Origin: Lunularia cruciata
Lineage: Eukaryota > Streptophyta > Marchantiopsida > Lunulariales > Lunulariaceae
Direction: 5' to 3'
DNA: 64,000 nucleotides
NCBI GenBank assembly: GCA_948567375.1
Contig: OX419755.1
Span: forward strand, 10,049,001 to 10,113,000
Below the pieces are notes generated by a model that saw only the letters and a list, made by a program, of their open reading frames with translations, was not told where the DNA came from and ran no database searches. This document shows positions 9,420 to 20,140 of the stretch, in pieces (the first letter of the stretch is position 1; the number at the start of each line of letters is the position of its first letter). Position numbers and translations under genes: made by a program.

Positions 9420-10042
9420 CATTGAAGGGAGTGCTGCTGGGAGGTGAAGGAAGAAGTCGGAGGGTGAGTCGTCTTTACTGTTATCGGACAGAGTGCGTGT
9501 GAAGGCGCCAGCTGAAAAGATTTTCTGTCATAATTTAGTGCAGACACTATATGAACTGGAGTTGGTTGGCTTTTCCAAAATTGTGAACCTTGCAGCTGAA
9601 AATTTATGAATGACAAATCTTGAGAAAATGGTATGTTTGATCTGTGACTAGCATTGAGGAAGTTCCATTTTAGGCTCTCAGTCCGTCTATATGAATGGTT
9701 TGATTTAGTAGTTTGGGTACCGGGTTGAGCCGAATAGAATACTATTTGTTGTTTGTGAAATCCCCATCCATTCCTAGGGACCGTCGGGTCCGAAACTATA
9801 ACAGAACCTGCATGAACTAGCCAGTTCTGCAAAGGCCAAAGACAAACACAAACCCTTGAGAAGCCCAACATTAGGAAACAAAGGAAAACCCAAAATTTTA
9901 CAGAGCTGAGATTTCCAACACACCAGGAATAGGAAAAGAATGACAATCTACAAGAAACTCTAAATCAACTACAATAATGGCAAACTAAGCACAAGCAGCC
10001 AGGTGCTCGGTGCACTCTTGAGGCCAAACAATTTCCCTGACA
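9420..10042. other. Unique right arm of TGTC element copy 1
   Basis: This is the non-repetitive right end of the element. A 179-codon open stretch on the minus strand (9946-9407) has no recognisable domain and is not preserved in copy 2, so it is treated as chance. Only the last 75 bp or so match copy 2 clearly. Confidence 0.4.
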
Positions 10043-12070
10043 CCGGACATTCCCCTTCCGAGGCCAGACTCCCTTCCTAAGGTCTCTCCTCCTCTCAAGC
10101 GTGATGCAATTTACATTTGTATCCCCCTTTGCTTGAATTGCTGCACGCTCAGCAGGGTCTATACATATTTTACAAGCGGCTTTGGGTCTGGTGGGTGAGG
10201 GCATTGGTTACCCGTATGACCCGATCCTTTGCAATTTCCGCAGAGGGGAACGTACCCGATTTGCCTTCTTGGCTCCGGATAGTTTGGAGACCAATGTCCC
10301 ATCGAGCCACAATTGTAATAGGCTTTGGGTGCAACATTCTGAGGTCAATTTTGGTTGCTCATTGGTGGTCTTTGTGGAGGAGCATTGGGGTTATACTCCC
10401 TTGGTCCAAACCTTGGACCTTGATATGATGTGCTTGCCTGAGACTGTACCTCTTGCGTTTGGTACACAACCTCTTTGTCCTCATCTTGGTTCCATCCTGA
10501 AACCCAATCAATTTGCTGCACCGAGAATGCGTTACGAGTATTGCATTTCATGTTTGCATGGCCCGACTTGCCACATGCGGTGCACCATACATTTGATCTG
10601 CCAAATGCTGGGGCCTTCCTTCGGTCTTTAGCCCCAATCATCTAGATCTTAAAATCCAAAAACTCCTTGATGAGGGCATCCAGCTTGGTATCCGCCTTAT
10701 GTACACTCTTTGCTAAAGGAGTCACTGGTTTCTTACTCCCACATCTTTTTACTCAGTCTTGGCTTTGATTCTTCTTTGGATTCCAAAGAAGAACTCGAAG
10801 ACATGAAGGATTCTTCCAAAGAAGGGGATGTACTGCGTGAAGCTCTCCTTTTGGACTTCTTGCCTTTCTTCTCCCAATTTCTCCGGTTGCCGGTAGAGTG
10901 AGAGTGGGCCGCCTCGTAACGAGTGACATGTTTGAGTGCTTTGTCAAAGGAAGTTACATTCCTCTTCCTTGCAAAGGTTTGGATCTCTGGTGAAAGTCCT
11001 CCTAGGAACCAGGTAATGGCTTGGGCATCGGAGTAACCCACCACCCCTGATTGCTTTGGAACTCGATCCAAGAGTGCCATGAACCGCTCAGAGTAATCTC
11101 TCAACTTCTCCTTCTTGCCTTGGTCTAAATTGTTGAGTGCCGTGAAGACACTCATGTCGTAGTCAACCTCCCAGAATCGTTCTAGGAAGTTGTTTCTCAA
11201 GTCTGCTCAGTCTGCCGGTACAAACCCCTTCTGGGTCACATGGGTGTACTAGCTCCAAGTTTTCTTTTGGAGCAGACTTGGGAAAATTTGCAGTCAATCC
11301 GCCGAGTCATGCTCCTTGTTAGCAAAGGAGATGACTTCAAATTCTTTGATGAATTCATTGGGGTCTTCGTCTTGTTCCGTCCCCTTATACTTTTGATAGG
11401 CGTGTCGGGTGACATGCAACAAAGTCATCATTCGATGCACTGGGATTGGCTGAGGTAGTGTTGAACTTGACGGAACCAAGGGATTGGCTGGAATTGACGC
11501 CATGTTGTTAGCCCAACGGTTCCAATTTGACAAATCAAGGTAGTTTCTTCTTTGACAATTTTTGATATGAGGGTGTCAACTACAACCCGGTTGGAAGATT
11601 TAGGATCAACACCTTTGATGTGTCCTTCAAAATTCCTTTGGGACAACAGAGGAATCATTCGTAGAAGATGTTGACACTCTTCTTCCGTAAGTGTCTGTGC
11701 TGTCTTTTCTTGAACAAAGTTCTTTCAGGCCGCGACTTCCTTTATAGCTCTATGGGAAGTCGGTGCACTGGGCCATAATGCATATGTTTGGCCACTTGAG
11801 TCTTTCTTCTTTTTGGATGAAGAGGGGGATGTGAAGTAGCCTTGCCAACCGCCTTCACGTTTCTTGTGGTCAAGTTCTTGCAGGCTTCTTGCACTTCGTG
11901 AAGGAGTTGAAAGTCCAACGCCTCTTGTTCGGTTTTGTCAAAAGTGGATGGGACTTTCAGACGTTCGTCTTCTTCACGCTGCAATGCTTGTCTTCAAACT
12001 CTCTCTTCCTATTGTTCTCTCGATGCAGACATTCATATTGCTTTGATACCCAATTTCAAATTTGGCTTCA
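10043..12070 (-). pseudogene. Gag of element A2
   Basis: Reading leftwards from about 12070, an N-terminal charged region (about 11984-11742) is followed by a retrotransposon Gag domain (11533-10733) with NEFIKEFEVISF, then FLERFWEVDYDMSVF and YSERFMALLDRVP. A CCHC zinc knuckle CTACGKSGHANMKC lies at about 10584-10543 and binds RNA in this family. A KGVWPRKGNV segment reaches the TGTC insertion at 10042. At least three frame changes separate the pieces. Gag would form the virus-like particle in the cytoplasm. The start codon is uncertain. Confidence 0.8.
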
Positions 12071-12095
12071 TATTCTTCCTCTTCCGAGATTTGTA

Positions 12096-12113
12096 TCCCC
12101 GGCAGTGGCGTCA
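12096..12113 (-). promoter_or_regulatory. Primer-binding site of A2, tRNA-Asp type
   Basis: On the minus strand the site reads TGACGCCACTGCCGGGGA, seven bases after the LTR end. The canonical Athila/Tat site complementary to tRNA-Asp is TGGCGCCGTTGCCGGGGA, so 15 of 18 positions agree. This supports placing family A in the Athila/Tat branch. Confidence 0.7.
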
Positions 12114-12120
12114 AAAATCA

Positions 12121-14008
12121 TGTGATAACCCGGAAAATATAAATTTTGCGGTAATCGGGTAAGTAAAGTTCATCCCCGTAGAGATACTAGTCAGAATTGG
12201 TCAAAAACAAAGTCAAATAGTAACAATTGTAGTTCTTCTTGGTTGTGTCTTTAATCTCTCAGGCAGAAATCACACCCAAAAGAGAGTAACAAGCACTGAT
12301 TCGTAGTCTTGCCACAAAGTAACAGTCCTCAATCACAACTCTATCAATTATTTCCAAATAATCTTGATTGTGATGATTCAAGCTCTCCCAAAAATGGCAC
12401 TTCCTTGCAAAACAACTTCACCTCAGAATTGTGTACCACTCCTCCACTAAAGGCACAACTTCCTCAATCTAAATTGCTTCACATCAACTTTGCATTGCAC
12501 TCACAAATGCAGAATACTACCAACACTACAATTCCTCTTAGATCTGCCAAGGCATTGCTCCACTTGCACTTCACTCAGAATCAAACACATAGAATGAAGA
12601 TCAAGGCTACAGAATCCATCATCCAACAAGCACACTAACTTGCACTTTGAATTTCTCTACACTCTCACAAACATAAACACAAAGTTGATACTCGGAATCA
12701 AGCTTAAGCGACGAGCACTACTTCATAGCACTTTGCTTTATCTATTCTCAGAATTATAAGCACTGAACTACATAAGATTGCAAATGCCACTCTTAAATAG
12801 TGAAGCAACCGACAATTATCTTCCTAATGCACCTCTTCCTAACAACTCTACAAACTTGCAGATCCAAAATGACAATGCAACCCTTCATATTTGTCTATTC
12901 AAATCTCAAATCTGTTATTAATTTGATCCGATGTCTACTTCTTCTTTGTCTTTCAAACCTGAACCCAAAGTAATTGTACTTCCTACTGCTTTGTCCTCGG
13001 GTTTCATAACTCCTACTTTCTCCACTAATTCTAACACTTCTCCTTCCTAATATGCAATTCCTATCATAATTAAGCCTTCTAAATCTCTATCTCCCGACCC
13101 ACTCTTCTCTAAAGTGTCAAATGTCAAATCCAAAGACACCTGCACTCCTATCTCTCATACTTGGGTCTAACTACTATCAACTCCTTTACTAATTCTATTG
13201 TGTCATCATCAAGAATTGTAATTGAAAGCATGAATACACTATCTACACCTTCAATTTGTGACCCACTTTCCCCTAATCTCTCATGTAACTGACCCGAAGA
13301 CACTTACTATTTGATCTTGCACTTTGGGTTTATTCACTATTGCTACTTCTCCTTCCATTCATGTTCCATCTTCGATCAGAACTGAAATTGAAGTCATTGG
13401 TATCTTCTTTGCCTACTCTAACTTCCTTTGATCCCTCTGGCAAAACTCCCGAAGTCACCTTCACTGCACTTTGAGGTCCGACTTCCTCGGGTTGAATCAT
13501 ATTTGTCTTGAAGCAAAGTCTTTAGACCCAAAGTCATGTAAGTCCGAAGTCCAAAGTCACATTGACTCGAAGATACCAAACTACTCTTCACATCTACTCC
13601 CAAAACTTCAAATGCTTGTAAGTTTTTCTACAAACCTTTAAACTTTGCGATTTTGGTGGCAGTGGAAAGCCCTGAACGAGACGATTCCAACAAAACATAG
13701 CACGCTTGATTTTGACTTGCAATCACTAAGATATGACACCTGCAAGAATCCTTACTGGTAACTTTCATTCCGATACGAAGAAACCCTCCTTCGGCGTCTG
13801 ATCCGAGTTTTCCCTTCCTCTGACACAAAGTAAGTTTCTTTGGGTTTGCTCCAATCTGAGTCCTTCTTTCTCCAACACAAAGTAGACTTCCTCAAGCTTG
13901 TTCAAAACACAAGTTTCCACTCATTTCTTGTCCATTTGGTTTCAATTTGTTTTCAGCAAGGCACTTCTTCTTCAAAACTCATCCAAAATGAAAAATGTGG
14001 GTACCATA
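12121..14008 (-). mobile_element. 5' LTR of element A2, short class (1888 bp)
   Basis: On the minus strand it begins TATGGTACCCACATTTTTC at 14008 and ends GGTTATCACA at 12121. It aligns with LTR A4 end to end, and with the outer parts of LTRs A1 and A3. It lacks the N-terminal domain and most of the coiled coil of the LTR reading frame but keeps its C-terminal tail (about 13450-12960). The TATA-like CTATTTAAGA lies at 12800-12792. Confidence 0.8.
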
Positions 14009-14009
14009 G

Positions 14010-14215
14010 ATATTGGCAAGTAATGAGTATGATATCCATAGGTGTTAAGGTTATTAGGCTCATCCTCACACTGGTCTCCTAGTAGCACAAAGGCTCCACT
14101 CCAAGCCTGATGATATTGGCAAGTAATGAGTGTGGTATCCATAGGTGTTAAGGTTATTAGGCTCATCCTCACACTGGTCTCCTAGTAGCACAAAGGCTCC
14201 ACTCCAAACCTGATG
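14010..14215 (+). repeat. Direct tandem duplication, 103-bp unit
   Basis: ATATTGGCAAGTAATGAG starts at 14010 and again at 14113, and the units stay nearly identical to CCTGATG. The duplication begins two bases from the outer edge of LTR A2. Element B1 has the related sequence only once, at about 26830. It therefore arose in this copy, perhaps with the insertion of A2. Confidence 0.8.
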
Positions 14216-14249
14216 CACAAACTGATTTGCATGTTGATGCAATGCATCC

Positions 14250-15130
14250 TCTAAATTCTACAATGAAACATCCAAGGTGGATGGAACAATCCCACTTGTA
14301 CTCCAAATCCAAGTAATCTCCTCTAGTATTGGAGTATCCTCTGCATGGGTGTTCCTCTCCAATAAATCACCTGGCCAAGTAATAGAACCACTAAAAGCAA
14401 AAATTGAAGCCGCCGTGGTCTCAAAGTATAGTGAGCCAAGATTGCCACTACTGAAGTGTACTAGTAGGTGACATACTCATCCCTCACCTAACTGTCAACT
14501 TGGTCTATAGGAGGTTGTCTCTTCCCAATAGTCAATACTAAAACCTATAGGGTACAATGCTACTCCTCCAACTAGCACATCATATGACTCAACCATTGTC
14601 GCAATGGCCTCAGCTCTCACCACAAAGCTATCAATTGGATGACTAGGCTGAATCTAAACAACTAGCTCTCTACATGTGATATATTGTGTAAAACCACCAC
14701 CTAGAGATGTCTGGATCTAGAATGGACACCTCTCCGCATCCGTCTTTTGTAACTCCAGACCAACAATTGCAACCTTCCCCAACATAAGGGACTGTGCACC
14801 AGAGTATAGTAAGACCCTTTATGGTGTATAGACCTTCCTTGAAGGTCCCACCAAACAAAAAATCCCCCTTTAGTTATCCAATAGGACAACCCCAAGTATA
14901 AACCATGCTCGCTCAAAGGCCGGTCTAGTTGGTAGCTCCTCCAATCTAACCGCTGCTGCTTGCAATAAACTACTAGTCGTTGAGTAGATCCCGTTCTCCT
15001 CAACCAAGTCAGCTCCACTATCAACCACCTCTGCTCTAATAGTAGGAGCTACATCATCCATACTGTCACAAAGCATGGCAACCAATTGAAACATTGGGGT
15101 TGGGTCAATCCCAATGTACACATGTCACTG
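14250..15130 (-). pseudogene. Protease region of element B2
   Basis: The region aligns with the protease region of B1 (27480-26850). Where B1 keeps VLLDSGA, B2 reads VLLYSGAQSLMLGK (about 14825-14785), so the catalytic aspartate is replaced by tyrosine. The following GLELQKTDAERCPF block is shared. Retropepsin activity is excluded by the active-site change. Confidence 0.65.
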
Positions 15131-15249
15131 GTTGAGAATAATGGAAAGTGCATAATCAGCTGAGCCACCCCTAACATCATGCTAGACTCAATCTATGTAG
15201 TAGTAGGTGGCTAACTAGTAGGTAGTCCATCATGCACCCTATCACCACC

Positions 15250-17080
15250 TACCACACCTACACTAGCACGTCTAGGAGCCATGAATGTCATATAAAGTGC
15301 CTCAAAGAGTGTAAAAGGCTAGAGAAGTCTGACCTATCTACCAACTTTCTCTCTCTATAGGTCCAACTCCATTGATGCTCTTCTAGGGTCTGGAGCACAT
15401 ATTGCACTCCTAGCCACTATGGAAAATGCATCCACTTGTGCTACTTCGCACATGAAGTCTAAGATGTTTCTATCACCCGCATATGAGGTGGAAACCTCAA
15501 CACTTGAATCTGATCTCCTTTGAGCTATGGCTATGCTAGCAAATCTCTACTCCAATTTCTCAATCGAATAGCCATGGTTGTATCAGAAGTAAGGGCAAGT
15601 ACTGCACCCCTACTAGGTGTGGATCCTCTACCACCACCTCTATCACCTTGTCCTCCAAGACCTAAAGCTCCTCTACCACCTGCCATAGCAACTATATCAC
15701 TTAGTAACTCCGGGTGTAAATCAAGGCATTGGTCATTGGTGGTGTGACCAAATCTATGACAATGCTCACACTATCTCTATCCTTGTTGTGATACACCAAA
15801 GGTATCATGTCTATTGCCCTAAGTGCACTCTCTCCTATGATAAGGTCCACCACAAGTCCAACAAGCAACACCACCACACATTGGCTACTATTGACCCAAA
15901 AATGAAAGTAAGGATCTAGCCAAACTAGGCCCTCCACTCACTCCATAAGATCTAGGCTATCCACCCTATCCTCAAAAACCAACATGGTGTGGTGCACTTT
16001 GTTGCACTTTGGAAGATGTAACAATTGTGGGTGAGGTCTCTCAACCAAATCCAGATGTCACCACTCTCTCCTCCATCATGTTGAGCTCAATATGCTTATC
16101 CAAACCAAAGAGCATTGCCAAAGTAGGCAAAGTAGTCTATAAGAATGTAGCATCACAAACTCTACGTCACAATTCCTTATCTAATATCCCATACCAAAAC
16201 TGGACTACCTAGGCCTTAGTAACTCCCTTAGTAAAATTGATTGCATGAGATAACTTAGCCATCTCATGCAAGTGTATGCTTCCCGTGGGCTCTCTCCAAC
16301 CTTCCGCTAGAACTCTTGTAAGCTCTTCAACTTGTCAGTCTACACTCCTTGGTAGTTCTACCTCAAACACTAGAAAAAATCCACCATGGGGTTAAACCCC
16401 AATACTAAACCACCTCTTGTAATAGTACCTCCACTTATAGTAGCACCATCTCCAAGAGATCCACCAACGCTACTAGAGCTTGAACTCTTGAGGACTACCA
16501 ATCTACCCCTAGAGCTTGAAGTAATGGAGATATAATTTGGAGACCAATACTATCTCCATAGGTCAATCTCCTCCAAGTGAATTCTCTTGAACTCATGGTA
16601 GTCATCTATTGGCGGACTCTCCAAATGCTAAAACCCCTTCCATGCCATGAAGGAGTTTGAACAAAATTAGGTTCCGCATTTGCTACAAATCATGCCAACT
16701 ATTGAACTCCTAGATGAAGTCATCCAACTCAATGGTACCCACTATACCTGAGTAACACCTAAGGCCTTTGGAGGTCTCATAAATCTCATCCATGTCTCAC
16801 AACAATAGTGCGGACACAACAAGTACACTCTCAACTAAATCAGCTTTTGTGTCAAACTCCAACTCAAAGTCAATCTCCTCTCTCTTTGGGACCTAAGAGA
16901 CAACTTGATATCGAGTGCCACTCCAAGTAAACCCACTATGTACTATAGTGCTATCTCCTTTGGAATCCTCGAAGAACTCCATCATGACAAAGCAAACAAG
17001 AAGTACAACCCGCAACTAGAACCATTGCAAGTACCCCATCAGAAATCACCACCAAGTTCCAACACCTCCAAATGCAAACA
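15250..17080 (-). pseudogene. Gag of element B2
   Basis: Fragments in several minus frames match Gag of B1: an N-terminal part rich in acidic residues, a core with the WQ/LWRQYW-type block upstream of a serine-rich linker (about 16560-16440), and a CCHC zinc knuckle CEHCHRFGH followed by LDLHPEL around 15775-15715. Frameshifts occur within the zinc knuckle itself. The assignment rests on similarity to B1 rather than on an intact frame. Confidence 0.6.
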
Positions 17081-17912
17081 CCACCAATTGAATATCATCA
17101 ACTAATGTAGCTCTAACTACAACATTTACATTTGGGGAAAGTGCAACCTGTAACCTTCCATCGCAAATGCACTCTCACTATCTATAGATCATCACTTCTT
17201 ACCGCATTAGAAAGAAACACAAGTAATCTAACTGGTCATCACACTAGCCTCACTACCGAGAGCAAACCCGACCACCAATGCTCTAAATTTAGGGCACCTT
17301 GCACAAACATGGCGCACAAGCAAGAAGCAAAGAATGGAGGGGATCCAAACACAAGAATGTTAAACAAAAACCTTCCATCTCATAAATCAACACTAGACTA
17401 ACTTTGTCACCATTTGACATTTGATAGAATTGAAGTACCTATCTACTTCTTGAGCTACAAGGATCATTGAGAATGGGATCAAAGTTCCTGCCAAAAAAAT
17501 TGACATAAACCCTTCACACATTTGACATAAATCTAACATAAAATCTAACATATAAATCTCTAAAGTTGGTTGACCGCTAAATCCTTTAGTAATTCTTCAA
17601 TCAAGCCAAATTGAAATGACAGGTTTTGACAAATCATAAATTCACAAGGATGGGTTCCTAACTGCACCTTCAACTAAAATTTCTAAGCTCAATTTGTACC
17701 AAATTGGTCTTGCTTTCAACTCTTGAGCTCAAAATCACAACTACCGTCTAAAATCAACTCTCTTTGGCTCCAAATTTGGCCAATGCTTCCACACACAATC
17801 ATTCCTAGGGAAATCAGAACTGCGATCAAGGTACCATGATCCATTGGTGGTGGAGATACCACTATCATCCTCATTTCTTGCACCTGATTCCCCCCGAAAT
17901 CTGACGTCTTTG
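17081..17912 (-). other. Leader region of element B2
   Basis: The stretch between gag and the 5' LTR aligns with 29800-30390 of B1. It shares GTGGTATCTCCA (minus) near 17860; this resembles only the first seven bases of a tRNA-Met primer site (TGGTATC), so a primer site is not claimed. No coding sequence was recognised. Confidence 0.4.
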
Positions 17913-18359
17913 ATGTAATTAGTTCATTTACACAACTTAAATCACACAATTGAGTGTGATTTATGTTGTCTAGAGTGGATAGAAAGTCTGTGAGCATCAC
18001 CTAGAGTCTCTTAGCTAGAGTGAGTGTAGCTTGATTGTTATTAATGCTCAGTTGTTGGCAGTATGGAGTGATAGACTATCCACTCTAGCCAAGAACTCAA
18101 AGGCTTAATATCAAAGAAGTGAGCTCTTTAGAGTTTCACTTCCTAGGTATACTCCTAATTTCAACCTAGATCTCATCCCACCGATCCCGCTGATGGCACA
18201 CCCAATGGTGCAAATAGTGCAAGTGATGGTGGACCCCACCATTTAGTTAGTATCCTAAACACAAAATCTGACTATTAGAAAGTAGTCAATGAGTAACTGC
18301 CAAAACATCACTAACTGCTATCATTGCAGTCTAGATGTGATGCTACAAATGGCATGACA
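17913..18359 (-). mobile_element. 5' LTR of element B2 (family B)
   Basis: On the minus strand it begins TGTCATGCCATTTGTAGC at 18359. It matches the family-B LTRs at 30845-30394 and 22128-19730 through the shared words ACTCAAAGGCT, GATGGCACAC and AATCTGAC. The 3' boundary near 17913 is where similarity to the 3' LTR of B1 ends. Confidence 0.7.
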
Positions 18360-18604
18360 ACTAGTCAATACATCAACCCATAGTAGGTCAACATATAATT
18401 ATGCCTTTAGTCCAGCCAATAGTAGATCAACTTGTTTTAAGCTCATAGATGAGTTTGTAGTAAATCAGCTTGTAGTCCAGCCTATAGTAAGCTCATAGAT
18501 TAGCCCATAGAGTTATTTTTAACATAGCAAACATCATAGAACTTGAGAGAAATTATATTGAAATTAGTTTTCTTATGAGTAAGCAATCCACTTCACAACA
18601 TCCA
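18360..18604 (-). mobile_element. 3' LTR fragment of element F
   Basis: On the minus strand, CAAAAGGGGG (18614-18605) is a polypurine tract followed at once by TGGATGTTGTGAAG, an LTR start. The LTR runs left until LTR B2 begins at 18359. It contains short repeats of CAGCC[AT]ATAGTA and CTCATAGAT. It shares no sequence with families A, B or C. Confidence 0.55.
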
Positions 18605-18722
18605 CCCCCTTTTGACTTGCACACTACCAAGATGTGCAAATAAGATTCCAAGTTGAAGTGAATTGCATCACCCTTGATCTTCATCACATTGATCTTCAAT
18701 AGCACTTGGATTACCCTCATCT

Positions 18723-18926
18723 TCATTTGGATTTTTTTCCTTCATTTTTTTCCTGCATTTCATCTCTTGGAATTTGAATATTTTGAAAAGAACTATCTAT
18801 TTCCCTCTTCTTGAATAATTTTACTCTCTTACCAACAATTGGTGCTCTTAGCATTGTCTTGTCCAGTTTCCTCAACCAATAAGTGCCATTGTCAAGAATT
18901 GAAACAATGATATAGGACCAATGCAC
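18723..18926 (-). pseudogene. Integrase C-terminal end of element F
   Basis: The minus strand encodes WSYIIVSILDNGTYWLRKLD then LRAPIVGKRVKLFKKRE. The G-x-Y-W-L-x-x-L-D ... G-K-R-x-K-x-F signature is the C-terminal fold of Ty3/gypsy integrases. It lies about 110 bp before the polypurine tract at 18614-18605, as expected for the end of pol. Nothing upstream of it belongs to the same element, so F is a 3' remnant. Confidence 0.65.
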
Positions 18927-18939
18927 TTCATGGAAAATT

Positions 18940-19729
18940 TTTGGGTTGTGTTATGTTGGTTTTCAAGACTACTATCATAAACTATTGTCAATTTCTTCCA
19001 CTTGGCCTTCACTTCCTCCTAAAGCTGAGCTTGTGGACATGCTTCTCTTCTTTCAACTTGGACATCTTTTGCCTTAATGTCCTTTCTTCTCAAACTTCTT
19101 TCTCTAGTGCCACACTTTCTACCCTGAGCTTGGCTGCCTCTTGTGCTAAGTAATTGCTATGCTTACCCATCTCCAAGTGCTGAGCATAAACTCTCTTTAG
19201 TTCATCTTGCACCTTTGTTATTTCCAATTCTACTCCTTGTGCTACTTGATGTGGATAGTTAATAAGTGTAACATAGGTTGTGATCTTTTCTTGGTGCTCT
19301 ACATACGAGGGAGGAGTTGCTCCATCAATTTCAATATTAGTGACCACTAATCAAGAAAATGGCACTACCACAACAAGCCTAGTCTCCTTCTTGGTTGAAC
19401 TCTCACCTCTTATTCTTTTGAAAGAAATAGAGGGTTCACTTTCTTTCCTCTTGATCTCAAAAAATATGGTAGGTCCCTTCTGCCCAAATACCACTTTCAT
19501 TGTGGCTAGTACCTCCATCTTGGATGATTTTTATCCTACTTGTCTTCTTCTTGCCGAATTCCACCTTCAGCTTGATGTCCTTCCTTATTCCAACATCTTT
19601 TGCCCTAAGAACCTCTTTTGCACTAAGGACTCCTTCTTCCCTTAGTCCACTTCTCTTGTGGATGGGAATAGAGGGGATTTTTTCATCTCAAACCCTCTAC
19701 CATACTCTTCTTGGGAGTAGTCTTTGTCG
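18940..19729 (-). pseudogene. Coiled-coil part of the LTR ORF, unit C' (left half)
   Basis: The minus strand (19347-19090) encodes IDGATPPSYVEHQEKITTYV followed by a heptad-type region with LAQEAAKLRVESVALEKEV. The same blocks occur at about 62020-61790 in unit C2, including GATPS, DYVTLINPLHQVAEGVELE and LKVESVALE. Upstream pieces (19490-19360) match C2 at 62170-62050 (SEPLALF / SEPSISF; SKKETN / TKKETR). It is the C-terminal half of the ORF whose N-terminal half lies at 30846-32010, on the far side of element B1. Confidence 0.65.
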
Positions 19730-20140
19730 TGCATATATACATCACTAGAGAACATACACCGTTGTCAATATCATACACTATAAAAGCTCAACTCACACAT
19801 AAGTCATATATAGACTCTAAAGTACCACAATAATTAGATTGTTTATAACTTTTGAATCCACTCAACTCAAATCAATACTTGATCTGTCACTCTATAAACA
19901 ATTGGGCATTGATTACAGTCAAGCCACACCCACTCTAGTTAAGAAAATCCAAGTGATGCTCGCCGGCCTCTGTCCACCATAGCTAGGAACTCAAAGGCTC
20001 AACATCAGAGAAGTTAGCTCTCTAGAGCTACACTTTGAAAGGGTCCCCCCTGGACTCAAGCTAGGTCTGAAACCCTAATGGTCCTACTAGCGGCACACTT
20101 GACGGTGCGAACGGTGCAAAGTGATGATGGGCCCCACCGT

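Larger units (their letters stand above)
6964..10042. mobile_element. TGTC...GACA element, copy 1 (3079 bp, tandem-repeat core)
   Basis: It starts TGTCGTCGGGAAATAAG and ends TTTCCCTGACA, so the ends are short inverted repeats (TGTC/GACA, with GGGAA/TTCCC inside). The flanks are CCGG at 6960-6963 and CCGG at 10043-10046, a perfect 4-bp target duplication inside element A2. The core is an array of about 215-bp repeats. Copy 2 (20141-21990) has matching ends, about 75 bp of shared 3' sequence (the GCAAGCAGCC / ACAAGCAGCC region) and a related array. No transposase, gag or pol is recognisable. It may be a solo LTR of an otherwise absent family (TG...CA ends) or a non-autonomous inverted-repeat element. 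Orientation is arbitrary; repeats are described on the plus strand. Confidence 0.7.
4080..14008 (-). mobile_element. Element A2: 5' part of an Athila/Tat-like Ty3/gypsy element
   Basis: Reading leftwards from 14008 there is a 5' LTR (14008-12121), a tRNA-Asp-like primer site, gag, protease, reverse transcriptase and RNase H. The element stops at 4080, where LTR A1 begins in the opposite orientation; integrase and the 3' LTR are missing from the window. The shared LTR ends show that A1 and A2 are the same family, facing each other. A TGTC...GACA element with tandem repeats sits at 6964-10042 between gag and protease. Stops and frameshifts are spread throughout, so A2 is dead. Confidence 0.8.
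14009..18359 (-). mobile_element. Element B2: 5' LTR, gag and protease of a Ty3/gypsy element
   Basis: It is collinear with element B1 (30845-26820): 5' LTR (18359-17913), leader, gag, and protease region. It breaks off at 14009 next to LTR A2, so RT, integrase and the 3' LTR are lost or lie elsewhere. Many stops are shared out over all frames, so B2 is dead. Confidence 0.75.

Noticed and set aside
9407-9946. 179-codon minus-strand frame
   Set aside because: It lies in the unique arm of the TGTC element, has no recognisable domain, and is not preserved in the second copy.
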